From JBDHHQ01 sp039586035 (GTDB lineage Bacteria; Gemmatimonadota; Gemmatimonadetes; Longimicrobiales; Gaopeijiaceae): DNA of 64,000 nt. The stretch is from positions 1 to 64,000 of the forward strand of contig JBDHLD010000017.1 in the NCBI GenBank assembly GCA_039586035.1, read 5' to 3'. Position 1 is the stretch's first letter. Each line of letters starts with the position of its first letter. The position numbers were made by a program, and so were the translations under genes. The notes beneath the pieces are model-generated. The model saw only the letters and a program-made list of their open reading frames with translations, had not been told where the DNA came from and did no database searches. This document shows, piece by piece, positions 9,068-18,613 of this stretch.

Positions 9068-9775
9068 TCATACCCGGGAAGACGGGCAGAGGTGCGAGAC
9101 CGCACAGGCCTCGCATCTCGGGGACCGGGCAACGCATACCTGACGCCCGTGGAAGATCAGGAGATGTGACAGCATCGTCCAGCGATCCCGGGGGAAGAGC
9201 TTCATCAGGTCGAGCTCGATCTTGTCCGGCGTGGACTCGCGCGTGAGGCCGAGCAGGGTCGAGAGACGCTTGACATGGGTGTCCACGACCACGCCTTCGT
9301 CGATCCCGAAGGCGTTCCCGAGGATCACGTTCGCCGTCTTCCGCCCCACGCCGGGCAGCTTGACCAGGGTATCCATCTCCTGGGGCACCTGCCCGCCGTG
9401 CTCGAGCGCCACGCCGCGGGCGAAGCCGATAATGCTCCGGGCCTTGTTCCGGAAGAACCCCGTCGACCGGATGATCTCCTCCACGTCCTCCTGAGCGCCG
9501 GACGCCAGGTCCTCGGCGGTCGGGTATCGGTTGAAGAGCCCGGGCGTGACCATGTTCACACGCTCGTCCGTGGTTTGCGCCGAGAGGATGGTGGCCACGC
9601 CGAGCTCGAACGCATTGCGGTGGTGCAACGCGCAGTGGGCGTCTGGATACTCCTCAGCGAGATGGTCGTAGATGGCCTCGGCCCGTTCCTTCCGGGCGCC
9701 CTTCGATTCCCTGGGCATCATGCCTCTCTTCGGAGATCGCTCTTTTCCGTCGCCGGCTGGGAGCGCGGCGGTCAT
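9068..9775 (-). CDS. nth: Endonuclease III, DNA glycosylase/AP lyase
   Basis: A base-excision repair enzyme that removes oxidised pyrimidines and nicks AP sites. The helix-hairpin-helix motif LPGVGRKTANVILG carries the catalytic lysine, VVVDTHVKRL carries the catalytic aspartate, and the C-terminus holds the 4Fe-4S loop with spacing C-x6-C-x2-C-x5-C (CVARSPRCEACAVSHLC). The 235-residue product starts at ATG 9775, which overlaps the stop of the upstream metallopeptidase gene as ATGA. This coupling favours it over the longer in-frame option at 9865. About 20 basic residues precede the first helix. All key residues are present. Confidence 0.93.
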   Translation of the reverse strand: MTAALPAGDGKERSPKRGMMPRESKGARKERAEAIYDHLAEEYPDAHCALHHRNAFELGVATILSAQTTDERVNMVTPGLFNRYPTAEDLASGAQEDVEEIIRSTGFFRNKARSIIGFARGVALEHGGQVPQEMDTLVKLPGVGRKTANVILGNAFGIDEGVVVDTHVKRLSTLLGLTRESTPDKIELDLMKLFPRDRWTMLSHLLIFHGRQVCVARSPRCEACAVSHLCPSSRV

Positions 9776-10506
9776 GACCCGGGTCTCGCCCTGGCTTCGG
9801 ACTCCCAGAGCTCGAGCATCGACGGGTCTTCGCGGCGAAGCAGCCCCCGGAGGCCCTGCCGCCACGATCGCTTCTTCACCAACACCAGCTGAAGGTGCCC
9901 GCCACCCACGTCCACGCCGTCGACCCAGATGTAGTGGACGTCACCGAGCGTCTCCGGTCTGGGGATCGTCCACTCCCCGCCGTGCCAGCCGAACGACAGC
10001 TCGGTCGCGTCCTCGAACGCGTGGGGCGTCCACGTCTGCTCGATGAAGAAGTGATTCTCCACCTGGAACACGCCCTCGGCAATCCGGTCGCCGTGCTGAT
10101 AGTACCACGGGTCGAAATCGAGCCCCTCCGCGCGCTTGAAGCCTTCGTCCATGGCGTAATCGACGCCCCCCAGCTCGTCCTGACTCGCCAGCGATTCGAG
10201 GTGATGCCGCAGCTCGTGCGTCAGCGTTTCCCACAGCTCCTCTTCCCAATCGAAGTCCGGGTCCAACTTCGCGAGCTCCCGGAACGACCCGTGGTAGATC
10301 ACGACGACGGAGCGGGTCGTTTCGGGGCCGGTCCAGTCGGACGGATACGACTCCGTGAGGCAATGCCCCAGCGTGTAGATGTCGGGCAGCGTTGGGTGAG
10401 GCAGGGCCTCGGCCGACACCGTCAGGCCATCGATACCCTCGCGGTAGTGATCCGGGATCGAGGCGAAGGCCTTCCGGGCCTTCCGCTGGAAGACGTCGAA
10501 GCGCAT
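9772..10506 (-). CDS. Zincin-like metallopeptidase family protein
   Basis: A 244-residue soluble protein with one HExxH motif (H97-E-L-R-H101 in ETLTHELRHHLES), as in the small zincin-like family often annotated 'metallopeptidase family protein'. The N-terminal part (about 1-130) carries this domain. The rest, with aromatic-rich patches such as FDPWYYQHGDRI and FGWHGGEWTIPRPET, is unassigned, so the protein is about twice as long as the simplest family members. There is no signal peptide, so it is cytoplasmic. It is translationally coupled to nth, and the two are probably co-expressed. The proteolytic role is inferred from the motif only. Confidence 0.6.
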   Translation of the reverse strand: MRFDVFQRKARKAFASIPDHYREGIDGLTVSAEALPHPTLPDIYTLGHCLTESYPSDWTGPETTRSVVVIYHGSFRELAKLDPDFDWEEELWETLTHELRHHLESLASQDELGGVDYAMDEGFKRAEGLDFDPWYYQHGDRIAEGVFQVENHFFIEQTWTPHAFEDATELSFGWHGGEWTIPRPETLGDVHYIWVDGVDVGGGHLQLVLVKKRSWRQGLRGLLRREDPSMLELWESEARARPGS

Positions 10507-10579
10507 CAGACCGTCGCACCGGAGCGCCGCATGCTGCCGTCCCGCGGAGCGGAGGGCGGAAGCCGAGAGCCGGGCCTGC

Positions 10580-12040
10580 TCAGGCCCCCTCCCGCGGCCT
10601 TTCCGTGCTCATGGTCCGCTCGACCAACCACCGGTTCGCCAGCAGGACGACCACCAGCACGATGGCCCATTGGATCAACACCGTGCCGATGTTGTACGCG
10701 GAGAACAGCGTCCACGTCTCGGAGAAGCTGGCCTGCCGCGCCTGGACGAACCACCAGATCATCAGCACGACCGCCTCGACGAGCACCAGGCGGATGGCCC
10801 AGTCCCACCAGGCCCCGATCCGGATGTCCGAGTGACCGGTGTTGATGAACTCCTCACGCCAATCGGTCACGCCGTACTTGACGACGGCGAACGCGAAGAA
10901 CAGTCCCGAGAGCATGAGGCCCACGCCCCAGACCCAGTCCTGATTCGCGAACACGTCCATGCTCAAGGCCGACGGAAGCCCGCACGTGAAGCCGGCGATG
11001 CCCACGACGGCGATGGCTTTCCTCCGGGCCAGACCCAGATCCATCAGGATCCGGCTCGCCAGCTCGATCATGGCCACCAGACTGCTCCACGCGGCAAAGA
11101 CCAGCGCCAGGAAGAAGACGGCCATGAAGAACTGGCCGCCCGGCATCCTGGCGAAGAGCTGGGGAATCCATATGAACGTCAGACCCTCGTTGCCCGCGCC
11201 GACGATCTGGCTGGCGGCATCCGGCATGATGGAGAACACGGTGCAGAGCACGGCGATGCCCGCGAGCAGCGACATGGAGTTGTTGCCGAAGCCGATGACG
11301 AACGCGTTCAGCGCCGTGTCCTCGTTGGCCCTCATGTACACGGCATAGCTCAGCACCAGCCCCCACCCCGCCCCGGTGTCCCAGGCGTTCTGCGTCAGCG
11401 CCTCGAGCCAGATCCGGTAGTTGGCCAGCTCGGCCAGGTTGGGCGTGAAGAGGAAGGCCAGACCGTCGCCGGCCCCGGGCAGCGTCAGGGCCTTGATGGC
11501 CAATACGATGACCAGGATGATCAAGCTCGGAATCAGGATGCGAGCAGCGGTCTCGATCCCTTTCACGCCCTTGGAGACCACGAAGACACCGAGCGCCATG
11601 GCGACGGCGTGGGTGATGACCGCACCGTCGGTGGCCGCGTAGGCCTCCCAAAGGGCTCCAGGCTCCGCCGAAGGGATCTCCCGGGTCAGCGACGCGACGA
11701 AGAACCGGATGGTCCAGCCCATCACGACGCTGTAGTAGAACATGATGGCGATGGCTACCCACGCCACCCATGCCCCCATCCACCCGAACTTGGGGCCAAG
11801 GGTCTTGGCGAACGCGCCGATGAGCCCTCGGCGCGTTCCTTTCCCCATCCCGAACTCGAGGATCAGCAGGGGAATCGACCAGAGCAGGAGAAAGCAGGCC
11901 CAAGCCACCAGGAAGGAGCCACCGCCGTTGCTGGCCGCGATCCGGGGAAAGCGCCAGATGTTGCCGGTGCCCACCGCCATGCCCAGCATGGCGAGCAGCA
12001 TCCCCCATCTCGAGCTGAACACCTCGGATCTGCTGGACAA
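10580..12040 (-). CDS. NSS-family sodium-dependent transporter
   Basis: A 486-residue integral membrane symporter of the neurotransmitter:sodium symporter family. It imports an amino acid or related solute with sodium. The N-terminal signature RWGMLLAMLGMAVGTGNIWR contains the unwound helix-1 GxGN motif that binds sodium and substrate; helix 6 and 8 regions (NAWDTGAGWGLVLSY, FAAWSSLVAMIEL) are also typical. Eleven to twelve hydrophobic segments can be counted. The start is TTG at 12040, preceded by GGGGAGGG at ideal spacing. No partner gene is adjacent; the MetS-like peptide near carB may serve it. The product is divergent from the FmdB-like gene, so the 173 bases between them should hold both promoters. 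Confidence 0.9.
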   Translation of the reverse strand: MSSRSEVFSSRWGMLLAMLGMAVGTGNIWRFPRIAASNGGGSFLVAWACFLLLWSIPLLILEFGMGKGTRRGLIGAFAKTLGPKFGWMGAWVAWVAIAIMFYYSVVMGWTIRFFVASLTREIPSAEPGALWEAYAATDGAVITHAVAMALGVFVVSKGVKGIETAARILIPSLIILVIVLAIKALTLPGAGDGLAFLFTPNLAELANYRIWLEALTQNAWDTGAGWGLVLSYAVYMRANEDTALNAFVIGFGNNSMSLLAGIAVLCTVFSIMPDAASQIVGAGNEGLTFIWIPQLFARMPGGQFFMAVFFLALVFAAWSSLVAMIELASRILMDLGLARRKAIAVVGIAGFTCGLPSALSMDVFANQDWVWGVGLMLSGLFFAFAVVKYGVTDWREEFINTGHSDIRIGAWWDWAIRLVLVEAVVLMIWWFVQARQASFSETWTLFSAYNIGTVLIQWAIVLVVVLLANRWLVERTMSTERPREGA

Positions 12041-12213
12041 GCGGCCCTCCCCGCTGGGGTTCGCCTTCAGGTGTGATCAGGGAAAAGTCGGCCCAACATA
12101 GTCTTTCCCCCGGCGCGGCGACCAGCCCGGCCTCGGGACCGCTGCTGCGTGTTGGGACGGCTGGCCGGGCGCGGGTGGGGAACGCCGCCGCACCGTCGGG
12201 GGTGCAACAGACC

Positions 12214-12453
12214 ATGCCGATCTACGAATACCGCTGCGCCGCCAACGACCGGACCGTCGAGGTGCGACACGGCATGGGAGAGAAGCTTCGCACGTGGGGG
12301 GAGCTCTGCGAGCGGGCGGGTCTGGACGTGGGAGACCTGCCGGCTTCTGCACCGGTGGAGCGACTGCTCTCCGCAGCCCTGGTGAGCCAGGGCACGCGTT
12401 CCCCACCGGAAGCGTGCGGCCCGGCGTGTCACTGCGCCGGACTGGAGGCGTAG
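12214..12453 (+). CDS. Small FmdB-like zinc-ribbon relative
   Basis: A 79-residue protein that begins MPIYEYRCAANDRTVEVRHG, the usual opening of FmdB/Zn-ribbon regulatory proteins. The expected first CxxC knuckle has become RCAAN, leaving one cysteine there, and the only other cysteines are C36 in GELCERAG and three near the end (EACGPACHC). Zinc binding may therefore be altered or lost. ATG at 12214 is chosen from the family N-terminus; the upstream ribosome site is poor. It is divergent from the NSS transporter and convergent with the M14 peptidase. The function in this family is not well defined. Confidence 0.55.
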   Translation: MPIYEYRCAANDRTVEVRHGMGEKLRTWGELCERAGLDVGDLPASAPVERLLSAALVSQGTRSPPEACGPACHCAGLEA

Positions 12454-12530
12454 CCACCGCCGCCGGACGGGTCGAGCTCCTCCGCTTGCCGGCCCCACGC
12501 CGGCGGCCCGCCGCGCTCTGAGTCGTGGCG

Positions 12531-15368
12531 CTAGTTCATCGGCTCCGGCGCCACCGCGTCGGCCCCGTCCTCCTGCTGCCCCACTTCCAGGTCGTTCCAG
12601 TTGAGGATCGCATTCCAGACCAGGGCGTGGTTGCCGTGATTCTGGTGCCGGTGGAGGGCGTCGAATCCGAAGATCACGACGTGCCCCTCGCCCAGGGGCG
12701 TCGAGTAGATGGCCGGATCCTCGGCCAGGGAGCCGGCGCTGCGGGCGGCGCCGCTCAGGAGGAGCTCGCTACCGGCGGCGTACTTCACCGGTACCCGGTA
12801 GTCCTCGTCGTCCGGAACGTTCAGGTACGGTCCGAACTGATGGTAGAGCGGCAGCGTCTCGCCGTAGCCGTACACGATGGGATCGGCAGGGTTGACCACC
12901 TCCCCCTGCAGGATGGAGCCGGGAATGAACATGGTCCCGCGGGGGCGGAACGTGACGTCCCGTAGGAAGCCGAACTCCACCGGAATGGATCCCGCCGTGC
13001 CGATGGCGATGAGGGTGCCCCCCTCGTCCACGAAGGTCCGCAGCGCCTTCAGGCCGTCGAAGCCCATGCCTCCCGTGATGTCCGCTTCGCCGTCGGGCGT
13101 CCCGTGGCTGGGGAACTCGTCGGTGCGCGTATACGCGAGCGGTCCATGCTCGGGATCCACGCCCTGGAAGATGCTCTTGGCCGTGGCGCGGGTCCCCTGG
13201 TGCGGGAACACCACCACGTCGAACTGGGCCCGGAGATCCATCCCGGCCAGGTCCTTCTCGGAGATGTAGGCATACTCGAGGCCCGCTTGATCGAGGGTGA
13301 AGCGGGCCCACCCCTCGTCCTGAGTCCGGGTCCACGTGTGGAGGACGGCCACCCGCGGCATGTCCATGGGGTGGTGGGCTATGCCTCCGAGCTGGGTGTC
13401 TTCGATGGTGTACGCCGTCATCCCGTGCTCGGCGGCCCACGCCTCCAGGTCGTCCCGACCGATCTCCCAGGGACGGAGCAGCCAGGCTCCGGGCGCCACG
13501 GTTCGGTCGTCGTCGATCGTGATCTCACCGTCCGCGACCACCACCTCGACCCCTGGTCCCAAGGCCAGGCGGGCCTTCATGATGTGGGCCGACGCATTGG
13601 GAACCACCACGTGCACACCGCTCTCTTCGTCCCCGTCGATGTGCTCGTAGGCGCCGGCCATGCGGATCTCGTCATCCACGAGGTCCAGGTCGAGCTCCTG
13701 GATCGCCGGATCGTCCACCGCTTCCACCGTCACGTTGAACATCAGCGGGTAGGTCCAGGCCACGTCGTCGTAGGGCGAAGGGGCGTCGTCCGGGAAGTCC
13801 TGCGTTTCCATGAGGGTCTGGACGAAGTTCCGGTACGGCTGGTCCATGCGGATGACGTAGTCGCCCTCGGCCACGGTCACGTCGCCGAACGTCCCGTCGT
13901 CTTCTGCCCGGTGCACCTCCATACCCTGACGCCTGAGCAGGTTGAGCATGTAGGACGCATCGGCCCTGCGAGCCTGGTCGGTGGGCACGACGTAGCCGTA
14001 GGGCGCTTCGGCCCGGCCCTTCTCCACGGCGTTGCTGGACTTCCGCCAGAAGTTGTCGAGCACCCGAGAGCGGTTTTGGGCCACGAGGTAGACGGCATTC
14101 AACGCGCCGGTCTGCATGTAGTTCGTGTTGTTCCTGAGCGACCACACCGTAGTGTCCCGAGGGGGATTGGGCCGATACCACTCGACTTCCGTCGACCTTT
14201 CGTTGAGGCCCCGCTCCATGGTGTTGGGAATGGAATTGCCGAACGTCTCGTAGAAGCGCCCCACCGCGTTCCGGGTGTTCGTGACCCACAGCAGGTAGCC
14301 CGGATACCACCCCGTATAGAAGCCGTGCGTCCAGACGCCCGGCATGCCCAGGGCCGTGAGGTTGGTCACTTCCCAGTTGGACATCCACTGCCACTCGCTG
14401 ACGGCGATGGGATCGACCGTCGGGTTGTAGGGGCCGGTGCCGGTCGAGACGTACAGGTAGGGGACGGACTCGTGGAGGTCGTGACCGACCGGGTAGTGCC
14501 AGTCCAGGAAGAGCCCCACCAGCTCCTGGGTGAGCCGAGCCGTGAGCTGGAGACCGTCCCGGTTGTTGTCGTGGAAGATGTACTTGCCCCAATACGGTGG
14601 CCCCGGCACCCGGTCATCCGTGTCGTAGACATCGGCGTTGTAGCGCCGGTGCCAATCCACGACCTTGTCCCGTCCGTCGGGTTCGGCCACCGGCACGATG
14701 AACACCACGACGCTGTCCCGGATCGTCTGGATCATGGGGTCGTCAGAGACGGCCAGCCTGTACGCCATCTCCATGACCATCTCGGGTGGGCCCGTTTCGG
14801 TGGAGTGGAGACCGGCGTAAAAGGTGTAGATCGCGGGGAGGTCGGCCACCAGCGCTTCCGCCTCGGCCACCTCCGTGACTCGGGGGTCCGACAGCCGCTT
14901 CATGCCGGCCTTCACGGCCTCCAGGCGCGCCAGGTTCGCTTCGCTCCCGACCTGGACCAGGGCCAGGTCCCGACCCTCCTCCGTCCGGCCGAGACGCTGG
15001 AACGCGACCCGGGCAGACGACGCGGCCAAGGCCTCCATGTAGCCGTAGATCTCCTCCACCCCGTGAAGCACGCCCGGCTTGCCCACCGGATGTCCGAAGT
15101 GGTCGGTCGGAGAGACCACGGCCGGCGCCGCGGGCAGATGGTCCACCGTCGGATTGGTGTACTCCGGCATGGTCGTCCAGCTGCGAATCAGGCGCGTGGA
15201 CTCCACATCCACGGTCTGTCCCCACGGCGTGGCAGACGGGATCTCCCGGGCCTCGTGCCAGTCGAATTGCTGTGGGATCTCCTGCGCGCCCAGCGAGGCG
15301 GCGAGTCCCCAGGCGACGACGGACGCCATTGCCGCCATGGCAGAAAGGGTTGGGTGACCACGGGTCAT
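12531..15368 (-). CDS. Secreted M14-family zinc carboxypeptidase with C-terminal GATase-like region
   Basis: A 945-residue exported peptidase. The signal peptide ends AASLGAQ. The M14 zinc motif HxxE is seen in AGLHSTETGPPEMVME near residue 185, with a downstream ligand in WHYPVGHDLHES. Residues from about 600 on form an additional domain with patterns like MGFDGLKALRTFVDEGGTLI and PADPIVYGYGE, resembling the GATase-1-like module found in long secreted M14 proteins. This makes it over twice the length of classic carboxypeptidases. ATG at 15368 follows GGAGGT closely. It probably trims peptides in the periplasm or outside. It is flanked by glyQS upstream on the same strand, with no sign of functional linkage. 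Confidence 0.88.
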   Translation of the reverse strand: MTRGHPTLSAMAAMASVVAWGLAASLGAQEIPQQFDWHEAREIPSATPWGQTVDVESTRLIRSWTTMPEYTNPTVDHLPAAPAVVSPTDHFGHPVGKPGVLHGVEEIYGYMEALAASSARVAFQRLGRTEEGRDLALVQVGSEANLARLEAVKAGMKRLSDPRVTEVAEAEALVADLPAIYTFYAGLHSTETGPPEMVMEMAYRLAVSDDPMIQTIRDSVVVFIVPVAEPDGRDKVVDWHRRYNADVYDTDDRVPGPPYWGKYIFHDNNRDGLQLTARLTQELVGLFLDWHYPVGHDLHESVPYLYVSTGTGPYNPTVDPIAVSEWQWMSNWEVTNLTALGMPGVWTHGFYTGWYPGYLLWVTNTRNAVGRFYETFGNSIPNTMERGLNERSTEVEWYRPNPPRDTTVWSLRNNTNYMQTGALNAVYLVAQNRSRVLDNFWRKSSNAVEKGRAEAPYGYVVPTDQARRADASYMLNLLRRQGMEVHRAEDDGTFGDVTVAEGDYVIRMDQPYRNFVQTLMETQDFPDDAPSPYDDVAWTYPLMFNVTVEAVDDPAIQELDLDLVDDEIRMAGAYEHIDGDEESGVHVVVPNASAHIMKARLALGPGVEVVVADGEITIDDDRTVAPGAWLLRPWEIGRDDLEAWAAEHGMTAYTIEDTQLGGIAHHPMDMPRVAVLHTWTRTQDEGWARFTLDQAGLEYAYISEKDLAGMDLRAQFDVVVFPHQGTRATAKSIFQGVDPEHGPLAYTRTDEFPSHGTPDGEADITGGMGFDGLKALRTFVDEGGTLIAIGTAGSIPVEFGFLRDVTFRPRGTMFIPGSILQGEVVNPADPIVYGYGETLPLYHQFGPYLNVPDDEDYRVPVKYAAGSELLLSGAARSAGSLAEDPAIYSTPLGEGHVVIFGFDALHRHQNHGNHALVWNAILNWNDLEVGQQEDGADAVAPEPMN

Positions 15369-15433
15369 GCGACCTCCAGGGTATCGATGGGGGACCGGCC
15401 GCCCATGCGGTCACGGCGGCGCGGTGAGTCGGG

Positions 15434-16768
15434 CTAGCTTCTCGACCAGTCCATCCGAAGGCGGTCGGTGACCCACGCCACGACCTGGTCCTTCGACACC
15501 CGCACCTGCTCCAGGGTGTCCCGGTCCCGGATCGTCACGGAATCGTCCTCGTTGGTCTGGCCGTCCACGGTCACGCACCAGGGCGTGCCCGCTTCGTCTT
15601 GCCGACGGTAACGGCGCCCGATGGACCCAGCGGCGTCGTAGAAGGAGGGAAGGGCCGCCTTCCTCAGGTCCTCGTGCAGCGCGGTCGCGATCTCGGGCAG
15701 GCCATCCTTCTTCACGAGCGGGAAGATCCCCACCTTCAAAGGCGCGAGGGCCGGATGGATCTTCATGACCACCCGCTGATCGCCCTCGACCTCCTCCTCG
15801 GTGTACGCGTCGGCCAGGACCACCAGGGCCGTCCGGTCCACGCCCATGGACGTCTCGACGACGAAGGGCACGAACCGGTCGTTCGTCCCGGGATCGATGT
15901 ATTCGAGGCGCTTGCCCGAGTACTCCTGGTGTCGGGAGAGGTCGAAGTCGGTTCGGTTGTGGATCCCCTCGAACTCCTTCCAGCCGAAGGGGAATTCGTA
16001 CTCGATGTCGTAGGCCTTCTTCGCGTAGTGCGCCAGCTCGTCGGGCCCGTGCTCGTGGAAGCGGAGCTTGTCCGCTCTCACGCCCAACGCCACCTGCCAC
16101 GCCATTCGGCGCTCCATCCAGTACTCGAACCACTCCTCGTCCTCGCCCGGGCGGACGAAGAACTGCATCTCGGCTTGCTCGAACTCCCGGGTCCGGAAGA
16201 TGAAGTTGCCTGGCGTGATCTCGTTGCGGAACGCCTTCCCGACCTGGGCGATCCCGAACGGGATCCTTTGACGGGCCGTGCCCTGCACGTTCAGGAAGTT
16301 CACGTAGATCCCCTGGGCCGTTTCCGGTCTCAGGTAGACCGTGGCTGCCGCGTCCTCCACCGGTCCCATGAAGGTCTTGAACATCAGGTTGAACATGCGA
16401 GGCTCGGTGAAGGCGTCGCGGGTGCCGCACGTCGGGCACTGCCCCCCCTGGACCTCCTCCATATCGGCCCGAAACCGTCGATGACAGTTCGTGCACTCCA
16501 CCAGCGGATCCGTGAAGCCTTCGACATGCCCCGACGCCTCCCACACCCGAGGGTGCATGAGGATGGCCGCGTCCAGACCCTCGATGTCGTCGCGCTGATG
16601 CACCATCGCGCTCCACCAGCGGCCACGGATGTTCTGCTTGAGCTCGACGCCCAGCGGGCCATAGTCCCACACGGAGCCCGTACCGCCGTAGATTTCCGAA
16701 GATTGGAAGACGAAGCCGCGCCGCTTGCACAGCGACGTGATCTTGTCCATGAGGTCGTGGTCAGCCAT
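15434..16768 (-). CDS. glyQS: Glycyl-tRNA synthetase, homodimeric type
   Basis: Charges tRNA-Gly with glycine. The 444-residue length fits the bacterial alpha2 enzyme rather than the alpha2beta2 form. The N-terminus has SSEIYGGTGSVWDYGPLG; a zinc-like knuckle CTNCHRRF ... CPTCG follows. Class II motif 2 is in PFGIAQVGKAFRNEITP, motif 3 in ETSMGVDRTALVVL, and the glycine-recognition stretch YLRPETAQGIYVNFLNVQG is intact. The C-terminal anticodon-binding domain begins near HPALAPLKVGIFPLV. ATG at 16768 has a weak ribosome site. The divergent NfuA-like gene shares the 241-base upstream region. Confidence 0.96.
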   Translation of the reverse strand: MADHDLMDKITSLCKRRGFVFQSSEIYGGTGSVWDYGPLGVELKQNIRGRWWSAMVHQRDDIEGLDAAILMHPRVWEASGHVEGFTDPLVECTNCHRRFRADMEEVQGGQCPTCGTRDAFTEPRMFNLMFKTFMGPVEDAAATVYLRPETAQGIYVNFLNVQGTARQRIPFGIAQVGKAFRNEITPGNFIFRTREFEQAEMQFFVRPGEDEEWFEYWMERRMAWQVALGVRADKLRFHEHGPDELAHYAKKAYDIEYEFPFGWKEFEGIHNRTDFDLSRHQEYSGKRLEYIDPGTNDRFVPFVVETSMGVDRTALVVLADAYTEEEVEGDQRVVMKIHPALAPLKVGIFPLVKKDGLPEIATALHEDLRKAALPSFYDAAGSIGRRYRRQDEAGTPWCVTVDGQTNEDDSVTIRDRDTLEQVRVSKDQVVAWVTDRLRMDWSRS

Positions 16769-17009
16769 TTGCTCACGCTCTGTCGTGGCGGGCCGCGCCG
16801 CCCGGCCAGCCGTCGTGGATCGTTCAGCGAGCCGGTCCCGGCGCGATCGGGAGGACCTGCGCGGTCGGGGACCCCGGAACCGAGCCCAAGAACCTACACG
16901 AGTGCCGGTGGGCGTACTAGTCCGTAGCGATAGGGCGTCCCTTCCGTCGACTCGAACCTCCCGGGTCCTAGTTGGGTATCACGTCGTCCCAACCCTACGG
17001 AAGAAGGCG

Positions 17010-17594
17010 ATGCTGACGTTCACGGACCGGGCCCGCGAAGTCGTTCGGAGCTACTTGGACAAGAGTGCCGGCGAGCCCCAGGCGCTCCGTATCACGCTCC
17101 ACGACGGATCGCCCCTCGCCCCACGGTACGATCTCGCGCTCGTGGCGCCGGGTGATCGCCACGACGATGAAGTCACTCTGGACACCGACGACTTCACGGT
17201 GCTCGTCCGCGAGGGAAGCGTGGACCGGCTGGACGGAGCGACGGTCGACTTCATCGAGCGGGACGGGGAAAGCGGCTTCCAGATTCGAGACGTCCGGCCC
17301 GGCCCGGCACCGAAGGCAGAGGGGCCCATCGCGGACCGCGTGCGCCAGGTTCTGGCCGACCAGGTGAACCCCGGCATCGCCGCACACGGGGGCGCCATCG
17401 AGCTGGTCGCCGTCGAAGGTACCGAGGTCTACATCGAGATGGGCGGCGGATGCCAGGGCTGCGCCCTGTCCCGCATGACGCTCCGGCAGGGCGTGGAACG
17501 GATGCTTCGGGACGCGGTTCCGGAGATCACGGAGCTGCACGACGTAACCGACCACGCCGTCGGCGCGAACCCTTACTTCCCGCAGAAGGCCTGA
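17010..17594 (+). CDS. NfuA-like iron-sulfur cluster carrier, copy 1
   Basis: A 194-residue protein with the two-part layout of NfuA: an N-terminal degenerate A-type domain without cysteines (about 1-100) and a C-terminal NifU domain with CxxC in GGGCQGCALSRMTLRQGVER. It carries or delivers Fe-S clusters to client enzymes. ATG at 17010 is preceded by AGAAGG. The cyanophycinase-like gene starts one base past its stop, so the two are probably co-transcribed. A paralogue is encoded at 47709-48320, sharing the CxxC region and the NPYF ending but with a different neighbourhood. The two may serve different clients. Confidence 0.85.
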   Translation: MLTFTDRAREVVRSYLDKSAGEPQALRITLHDGSPLAPRYDLALVAPGDRHDDEVTLDTDDFTVLVREGSVDRLDGATVDFIERDGESGFQIRDVRPGPAPKAEGPIADRVRQVLADQVNPGIAAHGGAIELVAVEGTEVYIEMGGGCQGCALSRMTLRQGVERMLRDAVPEITELHDVTDHAVGANPYFPQKA

Positions 17595-17595
17595 C

Positions 17596-18474
17596 GTGCA
17601 GCCGTGGCGACCGTCCCGGCGACTTGCGGCGCTCCTGGCCGTGCTCGGGCTGGCCGCGTGCGCCTCGGGATCGTCGAGCCCCCAGCCGGCCTTGCCGGCC
17701 CCGCCTACGGTCGGGCCGCCCAACGGGACGCTCGTCGCCGCTGGAGGTGGTCCCGTCCGCGGTGAGATCCTCGAGCGATTCGTCGCCCACGCGGGGGGGG
17801 AATCGTCGCGAATCGTAGTGATTCCCACCGCTCACGAGGGCGATGCCTTCTCCGACGGCTGGGAAGGGCTGGCACCGTTCCGTGAAATGGGCGTGGCGGG
17901 AGTCACCGTTCTCCACACCCGGGACCGCGCGGTGGCCGAGAGCGAGGCGTTCGTGGCGCCCCTCGAGGCGGCCACGGGCGTGTGGATCTCGGGCGGCCAG
18001 CAATGGCGCCTGGTCGACGCGTATCTGGACACCCGGACCCACCGCGAGCTCGAAGCCCTCCTCGACCGGGGAGGTGTGGTCGGAGGCACGTCAGCCGGCG
18101 CCTCGATGCTGGCTTCGGTCCTCGTGCGCGGCGCCAAGGACGATCGCGGGCGGGTGATCGCCGAGGGCTATCTCAAGGGGTTCGGCTTCATGGAAGCGGT
18201 GGCCGTGGACCAGCACCTCCTCACGCGCTACCGGCAAGCGGACCTCTTCCAGGTCCTCGGTCGGCGCCCCGACATCCTGGGCATCGGCCTCGACGAGGGC
18301 GCCGCCATCGTCGTTCAAGGAGACCGCGCCGAGGTGATCGGCCAAAGCCAGGTCGCCGTCTACGGAGCCAACGACCGGGGCGACCGACCGTACTACTTCC
18401 TCTCGCGCGGTGACATCTTCGACCTCGCGAGCCGGACGCGGCTCAAGGTCCCCACGGTCGACGAGCGCCACTAG
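17596..18474 (+). CDS. Cyanophycinase-like peptidase S51, lipoprotein
   Basis: A 292-residue serine peptidase-like protein. The N-terminus has a signal peptide and lipobox GLAAC with Cys22, so it is membrane-anchored outside the cytoplasm. The S51 nucleophile is S167 in GGTSAGAS, with GVWISGGQQWRL upstream and LGIGLDEGAAIVV downstream, as in cyanophycinases. Such enzymes cleave beta-Asp-Arg polymers or isoaspartyl-like dipeptides. An exported form would act on material from outside, since no cyanophycin synthetase is seen here. The start is GTG at 17596, directly after the NfuA-like stop, implying one transcript. The exact substrate is inference. Confidence 0.85.
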   Translation: MQPWRPSRRLAALLAVLGLAACASGSSSPQPALPAPPTVGPPNGTLVAAGGGPVRGEILERFVAHAGGESSRIVVIPTAHEGDAFSDGWEGLAPFREMGVAGVTVLHTRDRAVAESEAFVAPLEAATGVWISGGQQWRLVDAYLDTRTHRELEALLDRGGVVGGTSAGASMLASVLVRGAKDDRGRVIAEGYLKGFGFMEAVAVDQHLLTRYRQADLFQVLGRRPDILGIGLDEGAAIVVQGDRAEVIGQSQVAVYGANDRGDRPYYFLSRGDIFDLASRTRLKVPTVDERH

Positions 18475-18613
18475 CGACGACTCCGACGCGTGGCACCCGC
18501 CGCTCGGCGTGACCGCACCGCCTCGTTCCCATCAGATCAACACCAGAGACGAGTGCGACCCGGTCTCGCCCGGGCCCATGACCGCGTCGCACGCCGGTCC
18601 GAGCGACCCGTCT

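Noticed and set aside
13104..15437. 777-codon plus-strand frame opposite the M14 peptidase
   Set aside because: Same cause: GC-rich antisense frame. The minus strand has a signal peptide, zinc motif and proper ribosome site.
15411..16730. Alternative minus-strand frame over glyQS
   Set aside because: Arg/Gly-rich shadow in another frame; the glyQS frame carries all class II synthetase motifs.
16921..16999. Possible tRNA on the minus strand (GGTTCGAGTC)
   Set aside because: The bases on either side cannot form a T-stem and no acceptor or anticodon arm is found.
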